Assembly (NCBI GenBank): GCA_031772625.1
Contig: CM062820.1
Span: 87,092,069 to 87,156,068, forward strand
Source of the DNA: Pinus tabuliformis
Taxonomy: Eukaryota; Streptophyta; Pinopsida; Pinales; Pinaceae
Direction: 5' to 3'
Length of the DNA stretch: 64,000 bases
Positions 23,893 to 34,870 of the stretch are shown here, piece after piece. The stretch's first letter is position 1. Each line of letters opens with the position of its first letter. The notes beneath the pieces are model-generated. The model searched no databases. It saw only the letters and a program-made list of their open reading frames with translations, and had not been told where the DNA came from. Both the position numbers and the translations under genes were made by a program.

Positions 23893-24052
23893 AACCGACA
23901 TAAATCCATCTTAACTTCAAATCTACCAAACTTCAAGAGGGATCAAATCTATGAAAATGAAAACCTATTTTTAGTGCAAATTTTCACCTCAACAGACTTG
24001 TTTCCTCTTAGATTTTGGTATATTTCAAGTTAAGATGGATGTATGCTAGTTT
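23893..24052. mobile_element. Foldback MITE-like element, copy M4
   Basis: The left end AACCGACATAAATCCATCTTAAC pairs with the right end GTTAAGATGGATGTATGCTAGTTT (only the outer ~20 bases of each arm matter). GAGGGATCAAATCT and TTTTCACCTCAACAG match the family. About 160 bp, no coding content. It starts ~55 bp after the 2.2-kb duplication. Confidence 0.65.
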
Positions 24053-24199
24053 TGAAGAAAACCATGATAAAATGTTCAAAGTAGAAGAAAATTTTTCTTT
24101 TAATAGTTCACATTGAAATATTTTATTTGTAACTTACATTCTCCACATTAAAATGTTAATACATGGCCACTTATATATAGAAGTAGAAATTATGACCTC

Positions 24200-24252
<53 letters not shown>

Positions 24253-25111
24253 ACTCCATATTAAAAATGTACTACATTACAAATCTCTATCATAATAAAA
24301 AGTGAAAATATACGAAAATATGTAATTTAAATTTCTTTATTAATATATATTTGTTTTAGATATTACATGTTTACTAAACATAGAATGAATTACACATTAT
24401 AAATATCAATAATATTATTTCTATATGTCATATGTCAACTCTTATTTTTACATGCCCTTAGTGAACTCCACATCCACATTAAGTATTCACTAAATTACCA
24501 ATCTCTCTCATATTCAAAAGGAAATTATCATTTTTTACATTGAATTAAGTGATCTCTCTATATAAAATTCATATAAAATTAAGGTGGAAATTGAAGTATT
24601 TTATTGATAATAGACATTGATTTATTTTAATTATTATTTTCTTGTTAATGTAAATATTGTTTTATTATTTTTAAATGTAGTATTATGTGACAACATCTAC
24701 TTCATATTGGGCATCTACCTCATACTTGGCTATACACAGTGCTTCTCATCCCAATAAAAAAATATATACATAGTTGAGATAAAAACATTTTACTTAATAT
24801 GAAAGTATTTTATTGATGCAATTATTTTTTTGTTATTAATATGCTCCCCAATATTACTTAACATTGCATATTGAAATATTTTATTTATAATCCACATTGA
24901 ATTCAATTATTATTGTTATTGATATATTAAATGTGACATATTAATTTTATATTAAGAATTGAATGAATTACACATCTCTGTCTCATTACACTTATTACAA
25001 ACTAATTAAATTCTTTTAACTCTAAATTAATTATTCTCATTAAACATTAAAATAATTTATTATTATTAACATAAATTTTTTTGTTATATATAAATATATA
25101 TATATATATCT

Positions 25112-25204
<93 letters not shown>

Positions 25205-25931
25205 TTAACATGGATATTAAAATAGTTTATATAAGTTGTTCATTTTTAATATGTATAAAAATAATGCATCTCCTTCACATTACAAAATGAAAATATAAAG
25301 TGTTTATTTATTTATTTATTTTATCCTAGAGAGTGTGAGGGGTATATTTTTTCATCTCCCTCATATCGGATGGAGGGTAAGATATTTTTACGACATCTCT
25401 TTTATATTAGGGTATAATATTTTTAATAAATCTATCTCAACATGTATATTCATTTTTGTTTATTTATTACAACTAACATTGTTTTTTATTTAGAAAATAT
25501 TTTATTTTTATTTTGAAATGGGTATGTATCAACTCCATATTGACCATGGACCAAATTAGACATCATCATCATACTGAGTTGTAAAATGCAGTGAAATGAA
25601 ACAATAACTTTTCATCTACTAATGTTTCTTCCACCTTTTCCCTCCAACAATTGTTTGGTGCCTAGCCTATTCCACGTGTTCTTGCTTATGCCGCACATAG
25701 ATCTGTTTGATTCTTGGTGTTGTTGGTTGATGTTGTCCATGCATTTCTTCTTTCCTTCTTCAAACAAATTATGTGTTTAATTATAATATGACACCAATTA
25801 TAAAAGGTTATGAGTTCGGAAACCTTAAAAAAACTTTTCATAATATAATACACGTTTAGGAATTTACGTTTTAATGTAAGTTTTATAAGTTTTGTTTTGA
25901 ATATAGTTTTTACCTTCATAGGTGGTTTATT
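24053..25931. other. AT-rich gene-free stretch with AT arrays
   Basis: Contains (AT)n at 24202-24250 and at about 25096-25199, the latter with a CTAGAT interruption near 25110. A weak relative of repeat R2 lies at 24640-24735 (TATGTGACAACATCTACTTCATA). The 77-codon minus frame at 25686-25919 matches nothing I know. Confidence 0.6.
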
Positions 25932-26105
25932 AACCAGCCTAGTTCCATCTTAACTCTAGATCTATCAAGTGCCGAGAGGGATCAAAACTTTGGAGATGCA
26001 AACCTCCCTTTTTACTGCAAAACTTGAGGAAAGGTTTGCACCTCAAGAGATTTGATCCCTCTCAGCTCTTGAGAGGTCTAGAGATAGGATGGATCTAGGT
26101 TGGTT
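25932..26105. mobile_element. Foldback MITE-like element, copy M2 (best preserved)
   Basis: Terminal arms AACCAGCCTAGTTCCATCTTA and TAGGATGGATCTAGGTTGGTT are inverted complements with few mismatches. Inner arms GAGAGGGATCAAAACT and AGAGATTTGATCCCTCTC also pair. About 174 bp. The loop carries GGTTTGCACCTCAAGAG. Its ends give the best estimate of the family terminus, AACCAACCTAGATCCATC. Confidence 0.75.
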
Positions 26106-26701
26106 TCAGTTGTGTGTGGCCAAGGAAAAAACATTGAATGTATGATTAATTTTATCAATAATATGTAAATACATATAATACCAATATAATCATTTTAAAT
26201 ATGCTAAATATGTCTGAGATTTATCTGGTCATTTTAATTTTAAATTTTCTTAGTTACCTCAGTTTGTTGAGATGATAAATATTGTTAATAAATTTAATGA
26301 TGAAAAATGATGAAATAAAAATTTTGAATGCAAAGTGACAATGTAATAGTGTTTAATGATAGAAAATGTGAATAATAAGAATGTTTTCAATAACAAATAG
26401 TCTTCATTGTGATCAATCTCAAACTATTTTCTTGTACTATTTATATTGTCACCCTTGTTAGTTTTGTCATCTTTTCATATCAATTATATGAAAAGGACAG
26501 TTGAAAATGTAAACCATTGAAATATTTAGCTCAAGTTTTTGTAGTAAACATCATACCTTGTCTTTGTTTCTCTCCAATATTAATAGGTTGAATTACTATA
26601 ACAAAAAAATCAATTCACATTGTCAATAATTTTTTGTGCTTACACTGAAATCAATGCACACTACTAATCCAATCACTTTATAATCAATGTACCATCATAC
26701 A
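26106..26701. repeat. Dispersed repeat R1, copy 2
   Basis: Aligns by eye with 4124-4870, directly right of a foldback MITE in both cases. It ends with TTTTTGTGCTTACACTGAAATCAATGCAC, a word that also opens the minisatellite to the right and recurs at 6160-6250. Confidence 0.6.
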
Positions 26702-27206
26702 TCCAACTACATCAAATTAGAAATCAACATCTACACTGAAATCAATGATTCTAATGCAAGCAATCAAATAATACTAGAAAACAACATCTACACTGAAATC
26801 AATGCATATAATGCAAGCAATCAAATAGGATTACAAATCGACATCTACACTCAAATCAATGCATATAGTGCAAGTAAGAAAATAGTATTAGAAACAAACA
26901 TCTACATTGAAATCAATGCATCTAGTGAAAATAATCAAATACGACTAGAAATCACCATCTATACTAAAATCAATGCATTTACTGCAAGCAATCAAATAGG
27001 ATTAAAAAACATCTACATTGAAATCAGTGCATCTAGTGCAATAAATAAAATATAATTAGAAATCAACATGTACATTAAAATTAATGCATCTAGTGCAAGC
27101 AATCAAATAGGATTAGAAATCACTATCTACACTAAAATCAATGCATTTAGTGCAAAAAATAAAATAGGATTATAAATCATCTACATTGAAATCAATGCAT
27201 TTGCTC
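26702..27206. repeat. 57-bp minisatellite, ~8.5 units
   Basis: Units share ATCTACACTGAAATCAATGC, TAGTGCAAGCAATCAAAT and AGGATTAGAAATC, with point changes and one unit shortened by 3 bases. Since 57 is 19 codons, the plus strand stays open for 122 codons with a 19-residue period. This is an effect of the period; there is no evidence of a gene. The array stops exactly where copia protease-coding sequence begins. Confidence 0.93.
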
Positions 27207-28461
27207 AGGATCTCCTATTCTCATGGGGGATAATTCTACAGTTGAAGCAACTGAACAAGGAAGAGTGCAATTTTTAGATGGAAGTTTTGAGAATGTATTA
27301 CATATTCTCAGGTAATCTATGAATCTTCTTTTTGTGTATTAGATGACACATACTGGCACTGGAAGGAAAGTGGAATTTACCATAGATTCCGTAAGCATTT
27401 ATGATATACAAACTAAATTGAAGATTTCATCTAGCAAGGTAAATGATCAATCTTGCCTATATACATTTTCTGATTTTGTTCCTGAGTTAGATTCTATTTT
27501 TATACTTATGCATGCAAATAAAGAAAGTAGGATTTGGAATAAGAGATTTGAACACATGAATTTCAGATATATGCAACAACTTAGCAAGAAAGGGATGGTT
27601 AAAGGATTTTGGGCAATTTAATTTTCAAATGTTTTTTACAATGGATGTGCTCTTAGAAAGCATCTCCAAGAAAAGTTCGAGAAGGGGCATGCATGGAGAG
27701 CCTCTTTGCCTTTGGAGCTTGTACACAATGATCTCATGGGTCCATTTCCAGTACCTACAATGAGGAAAGAAAGATATGTGTTGTCAATTATAGAATTTTA
27801 CATGTGATTCACTTGCACTTATTTCCTAAAACTCAAGTCTGAAGTTTTTTAGAATCTAGTGATTTTCAAAGCGCATACAGAAAATCAGTCTGGAAAACAA
27901 ATCAAGATCCTCCACACAGATAATGGGAAGGAATATGTGAACAAAGATATCCAAAATCTTTGTAATGAAGTAGGCATATAGTTGCAGCATACAATCTTTA
28001 CACTCAGGAGAAAAATGGGGTGGTCGAGAGGAAGAATAAATCTTTGAAAGAGATGGCCAATTGCATGTTGCATGCAAGATCTCTTCCATAAAAATTGTGG
28101 GTTGAAGCTATCAATTGTGCCTCATACATCTAGAATAGATCTCCTCATAAATTTGTTACTAGAAAAACACCTTTTGAGGCTTGGACTAGCATGTAACCTG
28201 AAGTCAGTCATTTCCTCATTTTTAGATCTCAAGCATGGGCCCACAAGAGAAGAGAAAGGCTTTGGAGCCTCAGAGAAAGGCATGCATGTTTGTTGGATAT
28301 TATGATGAAGTTAAAGGGTCAAAATTGCTTGATATCAAAACTTAGAGCTATTTATTGAAAGGAGTGTAAATTTTGAAGAAGATGCTTTTCATACACCACT
28401 AGATGAACCTGTTTTAAAGTTTCCCTCACCATTAATTGATGGGTATGAAGCATGGAAAATT

Positions 28462-28745
28462 TTAGGGGCTAATATTTACAAGTGGGCTAATTTTCCATGA
28501 TTTTTCCAAAAAAAAAGATTTGCCAATTTCCATTTCTTCTAAAAACGATTTACCCAAATTTTATAGTAAAAAATTATTTTATCCTAAAAATCGCCAAAAT
28601 TATATGGACTCTACCTATAAAATAATTAAATTTGGATATTTTTATAAACATATAAACAAACATTTTATAGTTTTCATATTAGACACTAGTGAGAACCCAG
28701 ATTTATAAACTTTAAAATAAATCTCCATCCTTAAAATTTTCTCTA
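28462..28745. mobile_element. AT-rich insertion between integrase and RT
   Basis: Copia coding similarity stops after DGYEAWKIL and resumes at YEDDTSYQNSDLDEP. The ~280 bases between are AT-rich and non-coding. I could not find terminal repeats, so the type of insertion is unknown. Confidence 0.5.
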
Positions 28746-29655
28746 GTATGAAGATGATACTTCATATCAGAATTCTGATCTAGATGAGCCATTTCCTATG
28801 ACACATGTTGGACCACTAGTTGTTCAACATTGAGATAATACTTCCTCATGCATTTAGGAAGATTCTTGACCACCTTCAATAGAAAAATGCCATAGCATGA
28901 GTGCTCTCTTAGACGATACTAACACTATACCTCAATTTGAGGAATCTCCAAAAAAACTCTTAGCTATGGAGCCATGCATGCCCATGCACGCATATATGAT
29001 GCATTCATATGATCCAAAGACTTATGTAGAAGCAATTAGGCAACATATATGGGAAGCAACTACGGATGATGAATACAACTCTCTCTTTGAGAACCAAACT
29101 TGGGACCTAGTTCCACTACCTTCCAATCATAAACTTGTCAAGTGCAAGTGGATTTATCAAACCAAGAAATAAGTAGATGGTTAAGTTAGTCGATATAAGT
29201 CATGGTTAGTGGAAAAAGGTTTTTAGAAAGTACATGGTGTTGACTATGATGAGGCTTTTTTTCCAACGAAAAAAATGGATTCCATTCAGCTAGCTCTCTC
29301 CATTGTAGCAGCAAGATGATGGGAGGTGCATCATATGGATATGAATAATGCATTTCTTCATGGTTATCGTGAGTAATAAATCTACATGGTGTAGCCATAG
29401 GGATACGTGAAAAATTAATCTCTGGTATGCAAATTAAAGAAGTCTCTCTATGGCATTAAGCGAGCACCTAGAGCGTGGTATGCAAAGACAAATTCCTATT
29501 TGTTATCTAAAAACTTTGTATGTCACAAATCTCATTGTAATGTTTATTTTTTGAAGAAAATTGACTCCTTTTTATCATAGTACTCTACGTTGATGATTTT
29601 TTTATAATAGGTAGTTCAGCTTCTACCATTGTTGAGATTAAAACTACATTGCATA

Positions 29656-30135
29656 TGTTGGGTTGTGTTATATTTTTTCCACGACTAGCCCACATAGTTA
29701 ACTGGGGGGTTAGAGGGGGGGCAGGGCCCCCCTTCATTGCGCCGATTGTGTAGCGGAGGCAGGGGGGTCACAGGGGGTTTGAGGCATACCCATAACCCCA
29801 CTTTATGGGGTCTAGGGCAGCGCCCTGGAAAATTTTGGTTTTGGACCCTATATTAGGATGGGCAGACCCACCTGTGGTTTTGTGCATGATTTTCACACAT
29901 GTTTTTGGACGTGATGGTTTTCGGTCGACTGTATCGGATGCTTCGGCATGTATAAATATGTATTAAAACATTGAAAGGAACATAATGAAAAGTCAAGCTG
30001 GTAGTCTCGGTTTTGGGATCCAGGGGAAAATTTTTGTGTATATGTGTTTTATGTGTTATTATCTCACATCGTTTATTTTTTGTGTTTTAGAATTTGTATG
30101 CAGGTAATTTTTGTACGGGGTTAAAACCTACAACA
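29656..30135 (+). mobile_element. Solo-LTR-like insertion within copia RT/RNase H
   Basis: A ~480-bp block with G-rich runs (29703-29770) interrupts the copia reading frame. It starts TGTTGGGTTG and ends CTACAACA, giving inverted TGTTG/CAACA ends. A TATA-like TATAAATA lies at about 29951. This is LTR-like architecture with no internal region, so a solo LTR is the likely origin. No matching 5-bp target duplication is seen, so the edges may be off by several bases. Confidence 0.5.
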
Positions 30136-30690
30136 TAGGTGGTTTTCTATGATAAATATGGGCTTGATAAATTTCTTCCTTGGACTAGAGACCAATCAGA
30201 ATGTTTTTGGGATTATTTAGGACATTTGGCTACAACATTTGATTTCTGAGCTTAGTATTAGTGTCCATCATCCGACTGTCATATGGTGTGATAATCAGAG
30301 TACACTACAATTTCATAGATATCTAGTGCAGCGATAACGAACCAAACATATCGAGATTCACGTGCACTTCAATAGAGAACTGATTCATGATGGGATCATC
30401 GATCTACAATAATATCCTAGTTCTAAGCAGACTGCTGACATCTTCACCAAGACATTCACTAAGAAGAAGTCTGAATTTCTACAAGATCATCTCAAGGTCA
30501 AGGACACGACTCCTTAACAGTTGTCTTTTTTCCTAGTTTTTGCATTGTATTTTAAAGGGGGGTTTTCTTCCCACTGGGTTCTCCCTCTTTCTTATTTTTC
30601 ATGCATTGTACATGGGTACCTAAAATGGCCTTGTTGTCGGGATTCATTCATTTTTGCATCATATTCACCTAAGTTATGCTTAAGCAGAGG

Positions 30691-31030
30691 TGTTGGTGTA
30701 CATGCACCTAGTTAGCCTTAACTATCTTCTGTTAAACTTTACTTCTTGCATGTGATGTGCACTTAGTTAGCATTAGTTAAATCTAGTAATTAAATGTGGG
30801 GAGAACTTGGCTTTAGTTAGTTAACTCTAGTGTTTGCATGTGGTTCATGTGCACATTAACAAAACATAGAGCACACTTAGTTTTAGTTAGCCTTAATTAG
30901 ACACAGTTATTGCATGTACAACTAAGTTTAACTTCATTGTTTAACGTATTGATTCTCAATTCAATATTGAGTAATCAAATTCATTCTCTATTCCAATTTT
31001 ATTTTCCAATTCTTGCAAGTTTGTGCCATT
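30691..31030 (+). repeat. 3' LTR of second copia element
   Basis: Begins TGTTGGTGTACATGCACC after AAGCAGAGG. The first 220 bases repeat variants of CACTTAGTTAGCATTAGTT four times, a tandem enhancer-like arrangement. The end is placed near GTTTGTGCCA and is uncertain. No matching 5' LTR is present, in keeping with truncation of the left half. Confidence 0.6.
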
Positions 31031-31481
31031 ATACTTTAGCCAGCTTTGTATCTGTGCTATAATAATTTTACGAAAAGATAAGTTGATTGTCATTGAGAGG
31101 TGGAAATTTGGAAGAATATACATGTGCTAAAATGGTTCTCAAGGACTCATTCCTCATCAAATATTTCTTTCAAAATTCCTACAAGTGACCGAAGTTTAAA
31201 AATTGCACAAAGGACCACCCTATTTTTCCCTTTACTAGTAGCATCCATTGTCTCTAGAGTCCAAACATACCAGCTACCATACACCATACACCAAACATAC
31301 TAGCTACCCTTAATTGCATATGGATTAGTGGTCCTTCTCTTCTCTACTAAATTTTCTCCTCATTTTTCTACATCTTCCCTCATAATTTAGCAATCACAGG
31401 TCTCACTAAAACACCCAAGGTTTCTAAGAATATTACTTGCATTTTGAAGCACTTATTCCATAAGAATAAATGACTTCTTTG
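31031..31481. other. Gene-free flank of the gypsy block
   Basis: No supported gene. It includes a short local repeat of ACCAAACATACYAGCTACC (31263-31310). It ends at GGTAGG, the target of element G1. Confidence 0.5.
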
Positions 31482-31486
31482 GTAGG

Positions 31487-32579
31487 TGTCAAGGCCCTGA
31501 GTTTGCAACAAGGCAAATGGGCACCCATGACGGGCCATGCTCACTTAGTGATGAAAAAATGACTTGGACATGCGACGAGCACGCATACGTGATGAGCGCA
31601 CCCACATGGAGATAAGGCACCCAAGTCCACATAGGGGTAGTGTCCACAAGAGTTTGATGGGTGCATGCCCTAGTCATGCCCGCATGAAGGTAGGATGTTA
31701 GGTGTTGCGTCTGGAAAGGCATAGTGGGCATGTCACGATGGGTGTGCCTACCCACACGACACAAACTTGGGTGACACAGACATAGGTGATGTGACTTGGG
31801 TGACACGAAATTGGGCGACACGACTTAGTCGAAATGAAATTAGGTGACACGGGTGATAGGGATAGAGGAAGAACGAACGAAGGCATACACAAGTGTGGAA
31901 CAAATGAAATGAGTGAGGGGTGACACAAGTTGCACAAGGGTACTAATTCACATGGCATGTGAATGCTCGATTGAATGATGGGAACGTGATGATGAAGTGA
32001 ATGAAAAGGAATTGCAATGGGCATGTGTCGTGGATCACATGGAAAAGATGGGCATGTGTCGTGGATCACATGGCAAAGGCGGGGTGCCCGCATGAGCCAG
32101 GATAGGTCGACCTAGGATCGTTCCCATGTGGTAAGGGGCACCTGCACACCCACATGCATGTTGGCCCAGGGGCGCGCCTGCCCATGAAGGGGTGCCTACA
32201 CACCCACAGGCATGTTGGCCCAGGGGCATGCCCACCCATGAAGGGGCACCTGCACAAAGTTGAAGGGTCGGCTCAAATAATTGAATGGTTGTCGACTCAC
32301 AAAAAGGAAGGAGGTCGAACGTGTACATTGGTTTATGATTGTTATGATAGCAAACATTATTATCACATAATTGTACAATTGTTGAATGTTAAAGAAGTAA
32401 AGTGAATTGAAGTTTTATTTTGTTGCATGTTGAATAAAGAAGATTAAAATTGGAAAATTGAGTAAGTGTTGAAGTAGTCTTAGTCCGAGTTAGAGTATTT
32501 ATATAGATGCGACGAAATATCATCGGTGTTGCCTGTCTCCCACTGTGATCTTAAGGAATCACAATGTGGGGCCACAACA
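31487..32579 (+). repeat. G1 5' LTR
   Basis: TGTCAAGGCCCTGAGTTTGC to GGGGCCACAACA. It contains a degenerate ~16-bp array based on GGTGACACGA (31760-31860), a 31-bp direct repeat around GATGGGCATGTGTCGTGG (32014-32075) and two ~60-bp units around ATGTTGGCCCAGGGGC (32155-32250). Relative to the 3' LTR it lacks ~480 bp between GTGTA repeats (after 32323), consistent with a slip or recombination deletion. Confidence 0.8.
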
Positions 32580-34870
32580 GATGGTATTAGAGCCTACTTT
32601 GTGAAGGTGGCCACTTGGAAAAGTTTCGAAGAAGAAGAATTATGATCAAGGTTGTGAGCTTGTTAATATTTGGGTAGCACCATGGAAGGTTTGCAAGAGG
32701 GCCACAATAGACTTATGTAGCTCATGGATAGGTTGGGATGCATGAAGCAACATATGCCACGATTGTGAAATGAGCTTGAAGTTTTGGAAGACATGGTTAG
32801 AAGGGAGATTCTTCGACTTGGTTGAGCGGTTGGATTGGTTGAATTTTATGGTCGTGATGATGAAAAGAAGTTGTGATGTATGAAGAAGAGATTAGGTTGA
32901 TGGTCAAGTGCGATGTAAGTGTTGTGAGCATGGCACCAAAAGAGGTAGCATTTGGTGGGACGATGCCTACCACAACCAAACCAGATTTGGGCATGTCGCA
33001 GCTATTGAAGGAAGAAGTTGGCCATGGGGATGAGCATGAAGAGACAAGTGTTATGACTTTGATGATGAAAGAGGAAGAACTTTGAATGATGGACCTTGTC
33101 AAAGTTGGACTAGATTTGTTCATATCACAAACTTGGAGGATTGCGGTATGTTCACGTTTAGTGATGCGATGGATGATTTTGGATTTTATAGGACTTGTTT
33201 AGGCAACATGGGACCTTAGCGCAGAAGGCGTGAATTCCTGAGACAAGGATGAAACGTGATGAACTCATGCAATGAGTTAGTCATGTTTAGATGAATGAAG
33301 ATTTGGCTAAGTTACAAAGTAAGGTCACACTGAAGTAAAGGCAACATGATAAACACATACTTGGGTGGACTTCATCATAAAATCCTTATTGGGCCAAGGA
33401 GGAGTCTTTAGAGTTAGTGGGGGAGGAATTGATGATAGAAGGGACTTGTGATAATAATATGAGGGTAGGGCGACCGAGGGCACTCCCCTGACCCAAGGAA
33501 AAGATGTGATGGTTGAGGATGAGTTTCTTCTGCTGAAATGGATTAGTTGGGAAACTGAAGTTATGTAAATCAAGTTGAAGAGATGGGCATGAAAAAATTC
33601 ATGTAGGGGCATCAAACAAGGCGCTAGAAAAGGATGTTTCATGTGGACATCAAGCCTAAGTCCCAAGTCAAGATTTTGTGCAGGATGGGCTTGTCGATGC
33701 CACATGAAGTTATTTTGCAGATGGATCGATGGGGATGTTGGACATACTCGAATAACAAGTCCATGGTTTTTTTGGAGGACGACATAAGCGACCTATGAGA
33801 GAATTCATGTGACAAAGAAGGTCAAGGCAACTTGCGATGGGACTTATGACCAAGACAAGTGTTCTTGTCTAAAGCTTTGGATGAAGATGATTCAAAGGAG
33901 CCTATGTTGAATTAAAGATAAGTTATAGCCAATGAAGACTTCATTTGTTGGTGCTCCTAGAGTATTTGGTTCGTTGAGGAGTTGAGGTCATTTTTAACTT
34001 GACTTTGATGTAGTACGGAACACATACCTTGGGCATAGTATGGGATGTGTTCATGAAGAGTGACTCGATGGATGCAACAGGGGGAAGATACCTTGGAGTT
34101 GGATGGTGGTTACAGTGATGAGGGTGCATTGGTGGAAGCACTTAGGCATGGGTTGAGTTTGATGAAACTTAACCATGTTGATGGACATGGAGGTTGTTGG
34201 TCTATGACCATGAGCAGCACATGGATGAGACAATGAGGCAAGTGGAGACTTGTCCCTTTTACAACGTTTATGGGAAGCATATCAGAGATGAGATGGAGTT
34301 TTCTTCATGGACTTGGACATGGTGAGATGAGCATTGGTGGAAGGTTTGATGCCTAGATATGGGAAGACTTCTTAATCAAGTTGAAGATGTGATGAAGTGT
34401 TGAAGAAACAATCAACAAAGGCATGAGGAGGTGCATTCTCAGGGATTTGGACATCATGGTTTGGTTGATCACCCAACTAGTTGAATTCATCAGGCCGGCA
34501 AGTGTGCTGAGATATGTTGGAGTTGAGCTCGAGTATGGAAACAACAATCACATGATGTCAATATTTGGTGGAATGGCACTATATGAGATGCGACCAAAGC
34601 CTGCAACAACGTTGGACGGAGTAGCCTTCAGTGAGTTAGGGAAATGTGGAGGATGGAAACAAGTTATGGCTAATGACCATGGGATTGAGAAGTCTTACCC
34701 ACATGGATTCATGACCCTTGATAAAGGTTTGTATGATGAAGGCAAGGAGTTCATGCAGTAGGGAATATTAACATTGGAATCGGTGGCACTTTGCAATATA
34801 TGGACTTAGCGATGGAGTTTCTAAGTGGAGTTGTTTTCGAGGATGACAACCATTTTGAAGTGGGGGAGCA
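32580..34870 (+). other. G1 interior without recognisable pol
   Basis: Starts with the primer site. A frame near 32682 reads MEGLQEGHNRLM and is interrupted by stops. The longest frame, 34423-34761 (112 codons), has no motif that I recognise. A short CCHC, RT or integrase signature was sought and not seen. The region could be a remnant gag plus unknown non-coding DNA. Confidence 0.6.

Larger units (their letters stand above)
27207..30530 (+). pseudogene. Second Ty1/copia pol, 5'-truncated
   Basis: Starts inside the protease region: GDNSTVEATEQGRVQFLDG (about 27221-27285) is followed by the GAG-pre-integrase zone, with IWNKRFEHMNFRYMQQL (27343-27621). Integrase at 27710-28260 shows VHNDLMGPF and IKILHTDNGKEY. 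RT starts at 28980 with EAIRQHIWEATTDDEY and ENQTWDLVPLP, and its YVDD box is at 29586-29597 (LYVDDFFIIG). RNase H at 30190-30510 shows WCDNQSTLQFH and TADIFTKTF. Gag, the 5' LTR and the primer site are missing. The frame is broken by stops and two insertions (28462-28745 and 29656-30135). Confidence 0.88.

Noticed and set aside
26687-27055. 122-codon frame with a 19-residue repeat, possible repeat protein
   Set aside because: Open only because the minisatellite unit is 57 bp. No other coding signal or promoter is seen.
26702-27206. CRISPR-like array because of regular ~57-bp repeats
   Set aside because: Units are contiguous and diverged throughout with no conserved-repeat/unique-spacer pattern, and the genome is eukaryotic.
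31698-32328. Minus-strand frames rich in His, Cys and Pro
   Set aside because: Antisense to the G1 5' LTR with its GGTGACACG and CCCAGGGGC repeats. No domain.
33325-33705. 126-codon minus-strand frame in the G1 interior
   Set aside because: Antisense to the element, no motif, and composition explained by GATGAAG-rich sense DNA.
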